Assembly: GCF_002994745.2 (NCBI RefSeq)
Contig: NC_037089.1
Coordinates: 19,190,641-19,254,640 of the forward strand
Direction of reading: 5' to 3'
Length of the DNA: 64,000 nt
Source: Rosa chinensis
Taxonomy: Eukaryota > Streptophyta > Magnoliopsida > Rosales > Rosaceae
The notes beneath the pieces are model-generated. The model saw only the letters and a program-made list of their open reading frames with translations, was not told the origin of the DNA and made no database searches. Positions 1 through 11,071 of this stretch are shown here, piece by piece. How positions within the stretch are numbered: position 1 is the first letter of the stretch; every line of letters starts with the position of its first letter. A program made the position numbers and the translations under genes.

Positions 1-67
1 TCGCCACGTTGAACAACTCGTCAGACCCGGAACCCTCACCGCTTGAGATCTCTACAACACTAGCCAT
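1..67 (-). pseudogene. 5' end of accessory antisense ORF of Tat copy B (cut by window edge)
   Basis: The reverse complement of these bases matches the first codons of the accessory ORF at 4411 and of the copy at 39596, with the ATG at 65-67 on the minus strand. Only about 22 codons lie inside the window, so its integrity cannot be judged. It belongs to copy B, the element into which copy A inserted. Confidence 0.7.
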
Positions 68-1804
68 CCCAAAACCCTAAAACTCAAACCAGTCAGTTTG
101 CACAGGATTTAAGCTATCCCTTTATCACATACATCAAGGGGCATCAAGAACAATTGCCCAGAAAATATCAAAACAAGAACAGGAAGCACCCATATACTTA
201 ACCCAGATTCGACCATCTAGCAAATCCCTGAACCCCAACCCTCTACCAAACACCAAAACCCATCCCCAAAACTCTCTTTACACCCTCAGAGCACACCGGG
301 GAGGAACAGAGTAACCCAAATTGAAAAAAAAAAAAAACAAAAAAAAACCCAGAAACCGACAAAAGCAAACGCAAAAATCCAATAAAACAGGGATGAGATT
401 CAGAGTACCAACCTCAAAAGCTGAGAACTTGGGTGCATTCAAAGGCGCTTCTCTTCACTACAGAAGATCTTCGTGCTTCAAAAACTGAATACCTTCACTG
501 AATCTTAGCAATCCTCTTCTCGGAACGCAGGGCGAAGCTTGAAGACGACAACACAAGGTAAAAAGTACGAAGTGCCAAGACACAAGGTTTCCCTCTCTTT
601 TATGTCAACATCAAACTAATCTAGGCCGTCCGCAAAAAAATGACATCGCACCACAACCGTACACGTGCCACACAAATGCACTTATTTTCTGGGTCGCCAC
701 GATTACAAAATCAATAATTACTCGCATTAATGGCGAGACGACGGGCGTGCTGAAGAGACATTATCGCACACGCTAATCCAATACATGTAGGCCACGTGTC
801 TGGCACCATCACACGAAGCGTTTGTCCAAGGTAACCATCGAAAGGAAAATTGTCAATCATTGAAGCACTCAGCGAGATAGTCTCCACTAAACGCAACTCT
901 GCTAGCAGAACTTCTCCCCATCTTGCAAGCGAGATAGTCTCCACTAGCAGAACTTCTCCCTTTCTATCTTGCAAGCGCGATAGTCTCCGCTAAGCGTAAC
1001 TCCGCTAGCGGAACTTCTCTCTGCCCATCTTGCAAGCAAGATAGTCTCCGGTAAGCGCAACTCCGCTAGCGGAACTTCTCCCTTTCCATCTTGCAAGCGC
1101 GATAGTCTCCGCTAAGCGCAACTCCACTAGCGAAACTTCTCTCTGCCCATCTTGCAAGCGAGATAGTCTCCGCTAAGCACAACTTCTCTAGCAGAACTTC
1201 TCACTTTTCATCTTCCAATGCGAGCTAGTCTCCGGTAAGGACAACTCCGCTAGCGAGACTTCTCCCTCAACACCTGGGAAGATCGTCACCCGCTGACCGC
1301 AACGCCATGCACCAGGCTGCAGCCAGGCAGGTCCTCACAACATTGCCGGCCACTTATCATCAGCGAGGGACTTCCGCCAGCGGCGATTCCCGAGGCAACG
1401 CCTCACTTTGATAACGACCGCAAAGAGGCGTTGCAGTCAAAACATGGTCTTCCGAGACAGGTAGGGGGTGCGTCAACAATCTTTGACCGCCCTGATCAAG
1501 CATGTTGACCCCCGCCACTTGGGTATCAAAGATTGGGTTCGCTACCCAACACCCTCACAGCAGCTCCCCTCAACAAACAATACACCGGCCAAACAGAGGT
1601 CTATCATAGCCCGGGAGTGGGGGACTCCTTAGGGGGCCTAGCAGGGGACCACCCGGAAGGGTATAAAGCGTTTTTCAGTAAGTCCATGGTTGACAATGCA
1701 CTGACGCTAATTATGCTACTGCAAGTGTGGCGGAAGCAATGCTTCGAAACTGCTAGGCAACTCCCCAACCAAGAATGCCCTCCATGACTAGGGACTTGGG
1801 GACT
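68..1804. mobile_element. Internal 3' region of Tat-lineage retrotransposon copy B
   Basis: This stretch is the reverse-complement counterpart of 2577-4410 in copy A: upstream region of the accessory ORF, a roughly 60-bp tandem array (860-1265), the segment around 1500-1760 matching 2655-2900, and a purine-rich tract just before the LTR (1789-1804, AGGGACTTGGGGACT). No gag-pol coding is present; that part of copy B would lie left of the window. ORFs at 711-974 and 1533-1831 are chance readings of this sequence. Confidence 0.75.
860..1265. repeat. Tandem array of about 60-bp units in copy B
   Basis: About seven degenerate units, each with a 'cttgcaagcgngatagtctc' segment and a core CCGCTAGCGG (a perfect 10-bp palindrome), somewhat eroded in the first units. 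It is the inverted counterpart of the array at 3171-3620 in copy A. Confidence 0.8.
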
Positions 1805-2068
1805 TGTACTTACATAGGCATTTGCAAGCATAATTAGCTATAATGAGCCACGCTCATGCTACCACCAGTGATACCGACTCCAGCCAAAGGAGTGACCTAC
1901 GGAAACACAGCCAAGCAAGCTACCGCCTGAACCCCGGCTTGCCCTCAGACCACCTCTGACGCGCCGCCACGCACCGTGCCAAGACAGCATCAGAAGCTCT
2001 AGAAACTGGGGACTAAAGCATATCAGTCCCACATTGAAAACATGGAGAAGATTAACTCTCTCCTCACC
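1805..2068. repeat. 3' LTR of copy B, first part (split by copy A)
   Basis: Starts TGTACTTAC and matches, in reverse complement, the second half of the copy A LTR. It breaks at 2068, where copy A begins, and resumes at 13829. The two parts sum to 512 bp, close to the 505-508 bp of the copy A LTRs. Confidence 0.85.
2064..2068. repeat. Target site duplication TCACC, left of copy A
   Basis: TCACC here is repeated at 13824-13828, directly flanking the TG...CA ends of copy A. Five bases is the usual size for LTR retrotransposons. Confidence 0.9.
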
Positions 2069-2576
2069 TGTTAATGTTCAGGTCCGGCGGTAGCCGACTC
2101 TTCACTTAACGCGGGTCCAGTGGGCGGACCGCTACTCCGAGGATTAGATGACCTCTATTTGCTGCAACACGAGAGACAGGGCGTTAGAGGGAGACGGCGC
2201 TGGGCGGTCTTCACTTCTCCGATGCCTAAGTCAGTCACTGTATATGGGCAGCATAACAATAAATAAGTAGGAATTGCGTAATTAATGAGGAGAGAGGAGA
2301 GGACCTTTTATAGGTGAGGAAGAGGTTGATCCTCTTCTTGTTTCCGATGTGGGACTGATATGCTTCGATTCCCAGCATCTGGAGCTTCTGATGCTATCTT
2401 GACGCGGCGCGTGGCAGCGCGTCAGCGGTGATTTGGGGGCGGTCCAGGGCTCGAGCGGTAGCCCGCCTGGCCGTGCCTTCACAGGTTACCCCCTTGGTAG
2501 GAGTCGGTACCTCTGGCGGTACCATGAGCGTGGCTCATTATAGCTAATTATGCTCGTTTTGGCACATGTAGGTACA
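2069..2576 (-). repeat. 3' LTR of copy A
   Basis: 508 bp, TGTTAATGTTCAGG...GTAGGTACA as read on the plus strand, nearly the same as 13319-13823. On the minus strand it follows a purine-rich tract (complement of 2577-2593). Confidence 0.92.
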
Positions 2577-2593
2577 AGTCCCCAAGTCCTCAG
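2577..2593 (-). other. Polypurine tract of copy A
   Basis: On the minus strand it reads GACTGAGGACTTGGGGACT up to the LTR, purine-rich and in the position expected for plus-strand priming. The same tract precedes the copy B LTR (1789-1804) and, in a variant form, the LARD 3' LTR (about 55886-55905). Confidence 0.65.
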
Positions 2594-3170
2594 TCAATGA
2601 GGGCAATCTTAGTTGGGGAGTTGATCGGCGGTGTGAAGCGTTACTTCCGCTAGACTTGCAACAGCATAATTAGCGTCAGTGCGTTGTCAACCATGGATTT
2701 ACTGAGCGAACGCTTTATACCCTTTCGGGTGGGCCCTTGTCAGGCCTGCCAGGGAGTCCCCCACTCCCTAGCCAAGACGAACCCCCGGATGGTAAGCAAA
2801 TTGTTTGTTGAGGGGAAGCTGTGCGGAGCAGAGGGTGTTGGGTAGCGAGCCCAATCTTAGTACCCAGGTGACGGGGGTCAACGTACCTGATCAGGGTCGT
2901 CATAGACTGTTGACAAGTCCCCGTGTCCCGTAGGGACGATCTGACCGTAACGCCGCGTGGCGGTCGTTGTCAGAGTGAGGCGTAGCCTCGGGATTCTCCT
3001 CTGGCGGATACCCCCCGCTGGATGTAGCAGGAAACAGAGTTGCGTAGACGTGTTTGGAGGTAGTTATTAAGCGGAGTTGCGCTCAGCAACGTACGGGGTT
3101 TGCAAGATGGAGGGGGTTCTGCCGGCAGTGTCACGTGTAGCTGAGGCTGCCCCTTGCAAGTTGACGAGTA
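2594..3170. other. Non-coding 3' internal region of copy A, shared with the LARD
   Basis: No credible ORF. The part at about 2655-2900 is clearly homologous to 57510-57740 inside the LARD (shared blocks include 'gcggagcagagggtgttggg' and 'cgaacgctttanaccctttc'), and to 1500-1760 in copy B in reverse. Confidence 0.7.
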
Positions 3171-3620
3171 GAAGTTCTTCTAGCGGGGATTCGCTCAGCA
3201 GACTTCGACACTTGGAAAGTGACAAAGGGGGAAGTTCCGCTAGCGGGGTTTCGCTCAGCGGACTTCAACACTTGGAAAGTGACAAGGGAGAAGTTCCGCT
3301 AGCGGGGTTTCGCTCAGCGGACTTCACCACTTGGAAAGTGACAAGGGAAAAGTTCCGCTAGGGGGGTTTCGCTCAGAGGACTTCACCACTTGGAAAGTGA
3401 CAAGGGAGAAGTTCCGCTGGCGGGGTTTCGCTCAGCGGACTTCAACACTCGGAAAGTGACAAGGGAGAAGTTCCGCTAACGGGGTTTCGCTCAGCGGATT
3501 TCAACACTTGGGAAGTGACAAAGGGGGAAGTTCCGCTAGCGGGGTTTCGCTCAGCGGACTTCAACACTTGGAAAGTGACAAGGGAGAAGTTCAGCTAAAG
3601 GCGTTTCGCTCAGCGGATAC
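3171..3620. repeat. 59-bp tandem array in copy A
   Basis: Seven full units and part of an eighth, period 59-60 bp. Each unit begins GAAGTTCCGCTAGCGGGG, then TTTCGCTCAGCGGACTTC and a CACTTGGAAAGTGAC block. It contains the palindrome CCGCTAGCGG and the hairpin CACTT-GG-AAAGTG. An ORF (3077-3361) runs through it but has no family resemblance. Confidence 0.92.
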
Positions 3621-4410
3621 CGCAGGCGATTGGCGCCTTCTTCCCAAAAGTGGTGGCTTCTATTAGACGCTTCGTCCGATGGTGGTTTACACGTGGCGAA
3701 CCCCTAAAGGGTTAGCGTGCGGAGGCGTGTCTCCTCCGCCTAGCCGTCTCCTCACCATTAATGTTGAGTAATGATGGATTTTGTAACCAAGGCGACGCCT
3801 TGGTTAATCCGGAGAGTAATTGGAGTCATGGGACACGTGTACGGCTGACACACGATGTCGTTTTTTAATGGACGGCGTAGGACTATTTGACGTTGACATA
3901 AAAGGGGGGGGGAAGTTGGCATATTTGACACTTTGCTCTAAACTTTGAACCGTACTCGTCGTCTTGAAGCTCTCTGCGTCTGAGATCGGAGAAGAAGGCT
4001 GAGGCGATATTGCCGAGTTTTCGTACGTGGAAGAACCGACGACCCCCGGCCCCGAAGAGAAGTGCTCACACTGCTATCAGAGACTCCATTGTTGAGGTTG
4101 GTATTCTGACTTATATCCCTGTTTCATTGGATGTCTGCCATGGCGAATTTTTGGGTTTTGGGTGTTCTTGTGAAATGTTCTTCGTTGACGTGCTGTAAGG
4201 GTGTGAGAGTGGTTTTGGGGATGGGTTGCTGTGTTTGACAGAATTGGGGTTTTTAGGGATTTTCTAGATGGTCGAATCTGGGTTTGAGTGCGTTTGTTCT
4301 TGTTTTGGTATTTTCTGGGTTGAGTGTTGTTGATGTTCTTGGGCACTGACTGATATAGGGATAGGTTAGATCTTGTGTGAGCTAACTGATTTGGGTTTTA
4401 GGGTTTTGGG
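3621..4410 (+). promoter_or_regulatory. Leader and possible promoter of the accessory ORF, copy A
   Basis: The sequence is conserved in reverse in copy B (68-700) and copy C (39597-40190). A TATA-like CATAAAAG lies at about 3897-3904. A GT-rich stretch after about 4095 ends in TTTTAG just before the ATG at 4411, so a spliced 5' leader is plausible. This is inference from sequence only. Confidence 0.4.
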
Positions 4411-7140
4411 ATGGCCGACGTCATAGAGATTTCGAGCAGTGAGGATTCGGGATTTGAAGTGTCGTTCAGCGCGGCGGATAGAAATTTTATTGACTCGTTG
4501 CGTCCGTCTGCCCGTGCAGGAACCTCACTGCCAGAACCGCTAGAGGTTGAGCCGCTTCAGACCATACCGTGGGAAGTAGCTATGGGTCATGCATCGCGTC
4601 CGGAGAGTTCTAGGGCGGGGGAGGCTGCCGCTGCCCACACTATGCACGAATAGCGCCTAGAAAGCAATAGTGCCGCCAGCGGATCCGCTGGGGGGGAGGT
4701 GTAGCGAGGGAGGATACCGAGTCGACGTGGGTGTTCGAGGACGGCACCCCCGTTGACGAGGTGGGAGGTAGGATGACTGATGTTGCCGTCAACTGGCTGA
4801 AGCAGGTGTTCCGGTTGCCCGGCGTGGTGAAGCTGCGTCCGCCGACGGTGGAGGAGAAGGCCTCGATCCTGCCAGTGGGCCACATGGCGTGTACGAGGCT
4901 ATATTCCGCAAGGGAGTGACCTTCCCGCTGGTGCCAAACCTTCATATCTTGGTGTGCGAGTTTGGCGTTGCTTTTGGGCAAATCTACCCCAACATGTGGC
5001 AGTTGATGCTGGCGTTGAACTCGTTGTGGCGGTTGTCAGGTTGCGAGGGACTGACTGTGGCGGAGGTGCTGCACTTCTATGAATTGGTGTACGTGAAACG
5101 CCAAGGTTGCAGGGGGCAGGTAATCCTAAGTCGCCGCCAAGAAGCGCCTAAGCTGATCGAGAATTTGAGGGATTCCATGTCCTACTAGCGGGGTACCTTT
5201 TGCGTTGCCACGACGGGGTGGGAGTACCAAGCGGGGTCGAACGAGGGGGAGCCGACGTTTAGAATTAAATCGGAGTTTCAGCCCATTCGAGGTCGTTTGT
5301 CACTTCCGCTGAACATGACTGGCGGGGTTTCCCCCCTTTGTTTTTTTTTTTTTACACAGCCTTGTACGCTGTACTGATCATGACCTTTTTGTGCAGCGGG
5401 GTTGCGGTACAACCTGACTCGTGAGGAGGAATGCCGCGTGGCACGCATCAGAGGTTGCTGGCGGAATCGTAACTTGCTGGACTTCCGTCTCCTTACAGGC
5501 TGGGAGTTGCTGGTGGGTCAGCAACTGACTCGTGCCGTTGGTAAGTACCCTCCGCTATATCACACCCTTGGTGATATTGTCATGCTGATCGGTTTGTTAC
5601 TTTTTTTTTTGTTTTTTAGAAACTCCGCCGGGGAACAAAGCAAGCCGTGACGCCTTCGCGAAAGCCATGGACCACGCCGAAATTAACAATTTCCTGGAAT
5701 CCATGTACGCGTCTGGGCTGGCGGCTCAGAAGACGGTGGTGAACCCGGAGACGCTGGCGCTGAGCCCGCCCGAGGTTCCGATGGTGCTGCCAATGCCGCA
5801 CCAATCTCACCTTGGTGGCCTGCTGTTCAAGAGGGGACCGGCGTGGCGAGCGAGGCGGCGCTGCGGAAAGAGAGAGCGCCGGCGATAAGACGCGAAGTGC
5901 GGAAGAAAGCGGTGCGCCCAACGGAGGGTGTCACCATAGCGGGGTTGGAGCCGCCGACGGGGGGTTCGAGGCCTGCCATTGCTGGAAGCACGCGGGCGCT
6001 TCAGCGAAAACGCCGTCAACACGACTCGGGCTGGGAAGAGGAGGAAGTGGAGGTAACCGGGGCCCGCAAGCAGCCGAAGAAGTCGAGGCAGGCTCCTCCC
6101 GAGGCTCCGGCTGACGTGGCTAAAGCGGTGGGTACGAGGGGCTTGGACTCATTTGCCGCTTACGCCGAGTTCCTCAATGACTGTGAATGGGAGTTCCTGT
6201 ATCACCTTTGCGAGCGGTTGGGGTTCGGCGGCCTAGAGGGGATTGTTCGGTCGACCGCCGTCAATGAATCGCCCTTTAGCACAGCCTTTGGGCACGTCGC
6301 CGTTGGACTACATGAGATGTTCCAGGCGGCGTCAAAACAGCCCCTAGATGAGTGCGAGCTTAGGGAGGAGGTGGCGGGCCTACAGAGGGACTTGGGGAAG
6401 GCCCAGGAAAAGTTGGCTGATGTCGAGCGACGCTTGACAAAGGCCGACTGCGATGCGGCAGACGCCCGTGGCAAGTTGAACGTTGCCATTGAGCTGCACT
6501 TGGAGCGGAACGAACAGTTCGCCAAGTTGGAGCAAGACATGTCCCTGCTGCAGGATCGGGTGGCCGCCAAGGATAAGAAAGTTGAGATCGTTCAGCGGGA
6601 GTCCGCCGCCAGACAGGCCGAGGTTAAGCGGCTAGAGGGTGAAGTCGCTCGCCTGGAGGCTGAGGGGAGCCTTGCTGCAGCCTCCGCTGTTGAGTCATAC
6701 AAGCAGTCGGCAGAATACAAGAAGGCGCTGACCGAAGCCGCGAAGGCCGGTGCCCTAGCTAATGTGGAAATGCTGCAGCAGAAGGGTTCCATCGACTGGG
6801 CGAATCCATCGACTGGGCGAAAGCATCGATGCCGGTCGTGCATCCATCGAAGGAAGCTCCGCCTACAACAAGTACCGACCCTGCTGCCTCCCCTGGTTAG
6901 GTTGAAGGAGCCTGCTCGGGTAGCGGGGAGAGTGGCGGACTTCCGGAGGGGGACTCTCAGCGGACGCCTACCCAGTCCGAGGTGTCCCGTGCTGGGCCCA
7001 CACTCGGGCAGATGGCACAATAAAGACCCCCAGTCCCACAGCCCGAGGGTCCGACCAGACGAGCCGTTCACATCCGCCGCAGGCCTCCAGTGGAGATGCT
7101 GAAGGTAGCGGAGCCGACCTCGCCAACCCTGCCAACCCCT
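4411..7140 (+). pseudogene. Accessory ORF of Tat copy A: Transposase_28-like domain plus coiled coil, antisense to gag-pol
   Basis: Begins with the ATG at 4411 (MADVIEISSSEDS, acidic N-terminus). The block 4770-5190 (from MTDVAVNWLKQVF through FPLVPNLHILVCEFG and YPNMWQLMLALNSLWRL) resembles the 'putative gypsy type transposon' family, Pfam Transposase_28. Two introns look real: one ending TTTTTGTGCAG at 5396, the other 5541-5619 (GTAAGT...TTTTAG). After that a long open stretch (5843-7102) holds a strong heptad coiled coil at about 6360-6740. Breaks: TAG at 4651, a frameshift near 4690, TAG at 5186, and a partial duplication of an ATCGACTGGGCGAA block (6791-6820) that shifts the C-terminus. 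It is transcribed toward gag-pol and converges with it. Function unknown; accessory ORFs in this position are recorded for Tat elements, but their role is not established. The homologue in copy C is at 36303-39596. Confidence 0.7.
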
Positions 7141-7549
7141 GAATAGGAGTAGGAAAATTTTTGTAGCCGCTGAGGCATAAATATCTGATGTACTTCACTT
7201 GGGATATAAATGGAATTTTGGAACCTAAGCTCCTATACTTTGTTTTTTGTTTGTGATGATGTGTGTACCGCTAGAGGTCTTGACAATTTCGTTTTTGGCC
7301 ATGAATAAAACATTAAAGGAATTAAAATTGGTCCAAGTGCACAATGTAGCTGACATAGTCCACTGACTGGCGTTGCCAGTTGCCCCCAGTGCTAGACTTG
7401 GTAACAATGGTTTGAATAATTCCTCGTTTCATTGATAGCTGTCTGAACAACATTTACAAAAGCGGGGTCGTACCCGTTGGGTAGCTTCCCTTAGCTAAAT
7501 ATTGAACAAAAATTTAGCTAAGTCAAGATGCTCTTGGGTAGTGGTATGA
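7141..7549. other. Spacer between accessory ORF and pol, convergent 3' ends
   Basis: AT-rich 409 bp between the end of the plus-strand accessory ORF and the end of minus-strand pol. It is conserved in copy C (35799-36200, inverted), including the 'tcaaacgaggaattattcaa'-type block. It probably holds both 3' ends and polyadenylation signals. No ORF worth calling. Confidence 0.5.
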
Positions 7550-8047
7550 CTATTTGTAGTAATACCGAAGGTATTCGGTATTCCAAGGGTGGGTCGTTGT
7601 GACGCCATCCTTGTCCATTAAGTAGAAGGTGCCTGGGCTAACGACCTCTACAATTTTGTATGGACATTCCCAAGTTAGGCGGAGTTTTGTTGGTAGTGGT
7701 ATGACTTCTTTCATTACCCAGTCCCCCAGTTGGAGGTTGCGGGCTTTGACCCTGGCGTTGTAGAAACGCGATACCCTTCGCTTGGTCTGGAGATTGCACA
7801 AATGGGCTGCGTCTCGCTTTTCCTTTAGGAGATCCCTGTCGAGGTTGACGCCGTCGCTGTTGGTCTCGGGGCAGTAGCCTTCGACCCTAGCGGTTGGTTG
7901 GGCTACCTCGATAGGCAGGACGACCTCAATTATGAACATCATACAAAAGGGGGTTTCACCTGTGGCAGAAGTTGGGGTTGTTCTGATGGCCCATAGAACT
8001 TCCGGGAGCTTCTCCGCCCACAAACCCTTGGCATTATCAAGCTTCTT
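7550..8047 (-). pseudogene. pol, integrase C-terminal part (copy A)
   Basis: The frame from 8023 down to 7550 reads WAEKLPEVLWAIRTTP, the usual end of the Ty3/gypsy integrase core, followed by the C-terminal region with LQLGDWVMKEV and GPYKIVEV-type motifs and the end of pol. It continues the frame of 8048-9664 but is separated from it by a TAG at 8048-8050 after IIKKLL. The same region is open in copy C (34980-35798). Confidence 0.85.
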
Positions 8048-9664
8048 CTATAACAGCTTCTTGATTATCTTGTTTGCCGCTTCGACCTGGCCGTTGGTTT
8101 GGGGGTGAGCGACTGATGCAAAAAGCATCTTGGTGCCCAGATTGGCGGTGAAAGAGACGAGTTCCTTATTGTTGAACTGTGTGCCGTTGTCTGTGATGAT
8201 TGCATGCGGGACACCGTAGCGGCAGTAGATGTTCTTCCAGAGGAAGTGAATTACCTTGGCGATATTTATTGCCGTCAGGGGCTCTGCCTCTATCCATTTG
8301 CTATTGTAGTCGATGGCGACAATGATGTATTTGAACTGACCTTTGGCGGTTTGGAATTTTCCCATCAAGTCCAGGCCCCACGTTGAGTGAATCCAGGGAC
8401 TGACGATAACCGACAGAGGTTCCGCCGGGGCATGTGGAAGATCAGCATATTGTTGGCATTTGTGACAAGATTTTGATATCCGCTGGGCGTCATCACCAAG
8501 CGTAGGCCAAAAGTAGCCTTGTCGCATTGTGCGATTAGCCAAGGATCTGGCGCCTGAATGATTTCCGCATTCTCCGCCATGTATTGTTGCCAGCACGATC
8601 TTTCCCTCCTCTGGGGTTAGACAGCGGAGGTTGGGGTGAGTGAATCCTTGCCTGTAAAGTTTGCCGCTCTGCATGTTGTAACGGGTTGCTCTCCGCTGGA
8701 GCTGTCGCGCCTTGATCTTGTCCTCTGGCAATGTCCCGTTGCGCTTGTACTGAATAATTTCGTCCATCCAGCTAGGATTGGCCTCAATGTTAAAGATCTC
8801 CGCCAGGGTTTTTGTGATACTTGGCCTGTCCAGAGACTCTAACCTTGTGTTCGCTGGACTCTGGTGTGGCTGGGCGGTTGCCAGTCTTGCCAGTGAATCA
8901 GCCTTGGAGTTCTTTTCCTTGGGGATTTGTGTGATGGTGTGGAACTTGAATTTTTTTAGCAGCGTCTTGGCGTACCCTAAGTATGTCACTAACTGCTGGT
9001 CCTTGGCCTGAAAGCTGTCGTTGACCTGGTTAACGACCAACTGAGAGTCGCTGAAGATGTTGACACTGTCGGCCCCTGAATCAATGGCGAGGAGTAGGCC
9101 GGCAATGAGTGCCTCATATTCCGCCATGTTGTTAGAAGCTTTGAAGTTGAATTTCAACGCGTATTCGACGCTAAGCCCCCCTGGTCCTGTTAAGATGATT
9201 CCGGCGTCGCTGGCTTTGGCGCAAGCGGAACCGTCCACGTGTAGGTTCCAGTCTGATTGTTGGGGAGCCGGCTCCTCGGCTGTCACTACTGCCGTTCCGA
9301 CTGGTACATCGATCTTGGATTCGGGCTGACGCTCGGTGAGCTCAGCAATGAAGTCTGCCACCGCCTGGCCCTTCATGGCGTTTCGTGGTTTGTAATCTAT
9401 GTCGAACTCGCTGAGCTCAATGGCCCACTTGCTGAGGCGCCCCGAATGTTCAGGGTTCTGCATTACTTGTCTCAGCGGTTGATTGGTTAACACATGGATT
9501 GTATGGGCTTGGAAGTACTGGCGGAGGCGTCTGGCGGCAACTATGAGTGCGAGAGCAAGCTTCTCCAAGGGAGGATACCGCGTTTCTGCTCCGTTCATGC
9601 CCCTACCAGCATAGAACACTGGGAGCTCGTCCTGGCCTTCCCGCCGGACGATGGCGCAGCTCAC
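8048..9664 (-). pseudogene. pol, RNase H, second RNase H and integrase (copy A)
   Basis: 538 codons. The first part is the Ty3-type RNase H (FYAGRGMNGAETRYPPLEK...VLTNQPLRQV); the usual TDxPL aspartate is Asn here. A second RNase H-like domain follows (DWNLHVDGSACAKA, NMAEYEALIAGL, IFSDSQLVVNQV, with acidic residues in place). Then the integrase zinc-binding HHCC motif (HGGECGNHSGA...CHKCQQY) and core, with the catalytic aspartates in GLDLMG and IITDNGTQF and the glutamate in NGQVEAANK. The frame stops just after IIKKLL. Loss of the acidic residue in the first RNase H alongside a second one is the pattern described for Tat elements. A TAG separates it from the RT frame upstream. Confidence 0.9.
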
Positions 9665-9670
9665 CGCTGA

Positions 9671-11011
9671 CTAAGATACCACTAGGTAAATGTATAATGT
9701 TTCTCCTTGCACAGGAATGGAGAGGAGTGGAACTGCCGCCAGGTATTCCTTCAGGCCTTGGAACGCCGCCTGGCACTCTGGGTTCCAATCGATGACCTTC
9801 TTGTGGGTTGTTTTAAGGACTTTGAAAAATGGGGCGCACCTGTCGGTCAGTCTGGAGATGAATCGAGACAGGGCGGTTAACTTGCCTTGTAGGCATTGGA
9901 CGTGCACCTTCCATTCTGGGTCCTTCAAGTTGAGGATGGCTTGCACCTTGTCAGGGTTGGCCTCGATGCCCCGCTCACTGACAATATACCCCAGAAATTT
10001 GCTGGCGGTGATGCCAAAGAAACATTTTTCTGGGTTGAGGCGCATACCATAGGTCAAGAGGATGGTTATTATGATTTTTAGGTTTGCCACATGTCCACTG
10101 GCCTTTATACTCTTGACCAACATGTCGTCTACGTAGACCTCGATTATCTTGCCCAGATGTTCCACAAACATGGCGTTCATCAGTCGCTGATAAGTTGCCC
10201 CTGCGTTCTTCAAACCGAAAGGCATCACATTGTAACAATACAGGCCTTTATCGGTGGTGAAGGTGGTGCACTCTTGGTCGTCGGGATGCAACCTGATCTG
10301 GTTATAGCCGGAGAAAGCATCCATCATGCTGAGGAGCTCGTGTCCAGCGGTTGCATCGACGAGTTGATCGATGCAAGGTAGTGGGAAGCTGTCCTTCGGG
10401 CATGCTTTGTTAAGATTTTTGAAGTGGACGCACATCCTCCACCTGCCGCTAGCCTTTTTGACCATAACCAGGTTGGAAATCCACTGGGGATAGATGACCT
10501 GGCGGATGAACCCAATGCCCTGGAGCTTGGCAACCTCCTCTCTTATAGCACGGTACTTCTCTTCGTCGAAGGCTCTGCATTTCTGTTTGATAGGGTAGAA
10601 GGATGGTTTGATGCTCAACTTGTGTGAGATGATTTCAGGGGAGATACCTGGCATGTCTGCATATGACCAGGCAAAGACTGTAGCGTTGTCACGTAGGAAC
10701 TGAGTGAGCTCTGCCGCCAGCTCTGGGTCTAATTGAGCGCATATGCGAACTGTCCGCTCAGGGTGCTCGTCCGAGATGCTGACAACCCTCAATGATGTTT
10801 CTGGGTTGACCGGCTCCTTCCTTACGTACTTCTTTTCGTCTTCCCTGGGGTCCTCAAAAATGTTTGGTGGCTGTGCCTGACTGCTTACCACTAGGATCTC
10901 ATGGCGGCGGGTAGATTGTGATATAGTAGTAGAATAACACTCGCGTGCCAACTGTTGACTTCCCTTGACACAGCCTGTGCCGTTGGGTGTGGGGAATTTC
11001 ATGAGCAGCAT
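9671..11011 (-). pseudogene. pol, reverse transcriptase (copy A)
   Basis: 446 codons holding the complete RT core: YPQWISNLVMVKKASGRWRM, FPLPCIDQLVDATAG, FSGYNQIRLHPDD, MPFGLKNAGATYQRLMN and the catalytic VYVDDMLVKS, followed by the connection (GFLGYIVSERGIEANPDK type) and the start of RNase H (IYLVVS). It ends at a TAG at 9671-9673 where copy C reads through. The ATG at 11011 is internal to pol, not a real start. It acts in reverse transcription of the element RNA within gag particles when functional. Confidence 0.92.
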
Positions 11012-11071
11012 GTACCCGGCGATGATGCACTTAAGTTTGTTGAGCGCTGGCTGACCAATGATGGCGTTATA

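Noticed and set aside
711..974. Minus-strand ORF of 87 codons
   Set aside because: A chance frame across the copy B tandem array and leader.
3171..3620. CRISPR array
   Set aside because: Head-to-tail 59-bp units without unique spacers, inside a plant retrotransposon.
6592..7071. 159-codon minus-strand ORF
   Set aside because: Antisense shadow of the accessory ORF; composition rich in Ser/Arg/Pro, no family.
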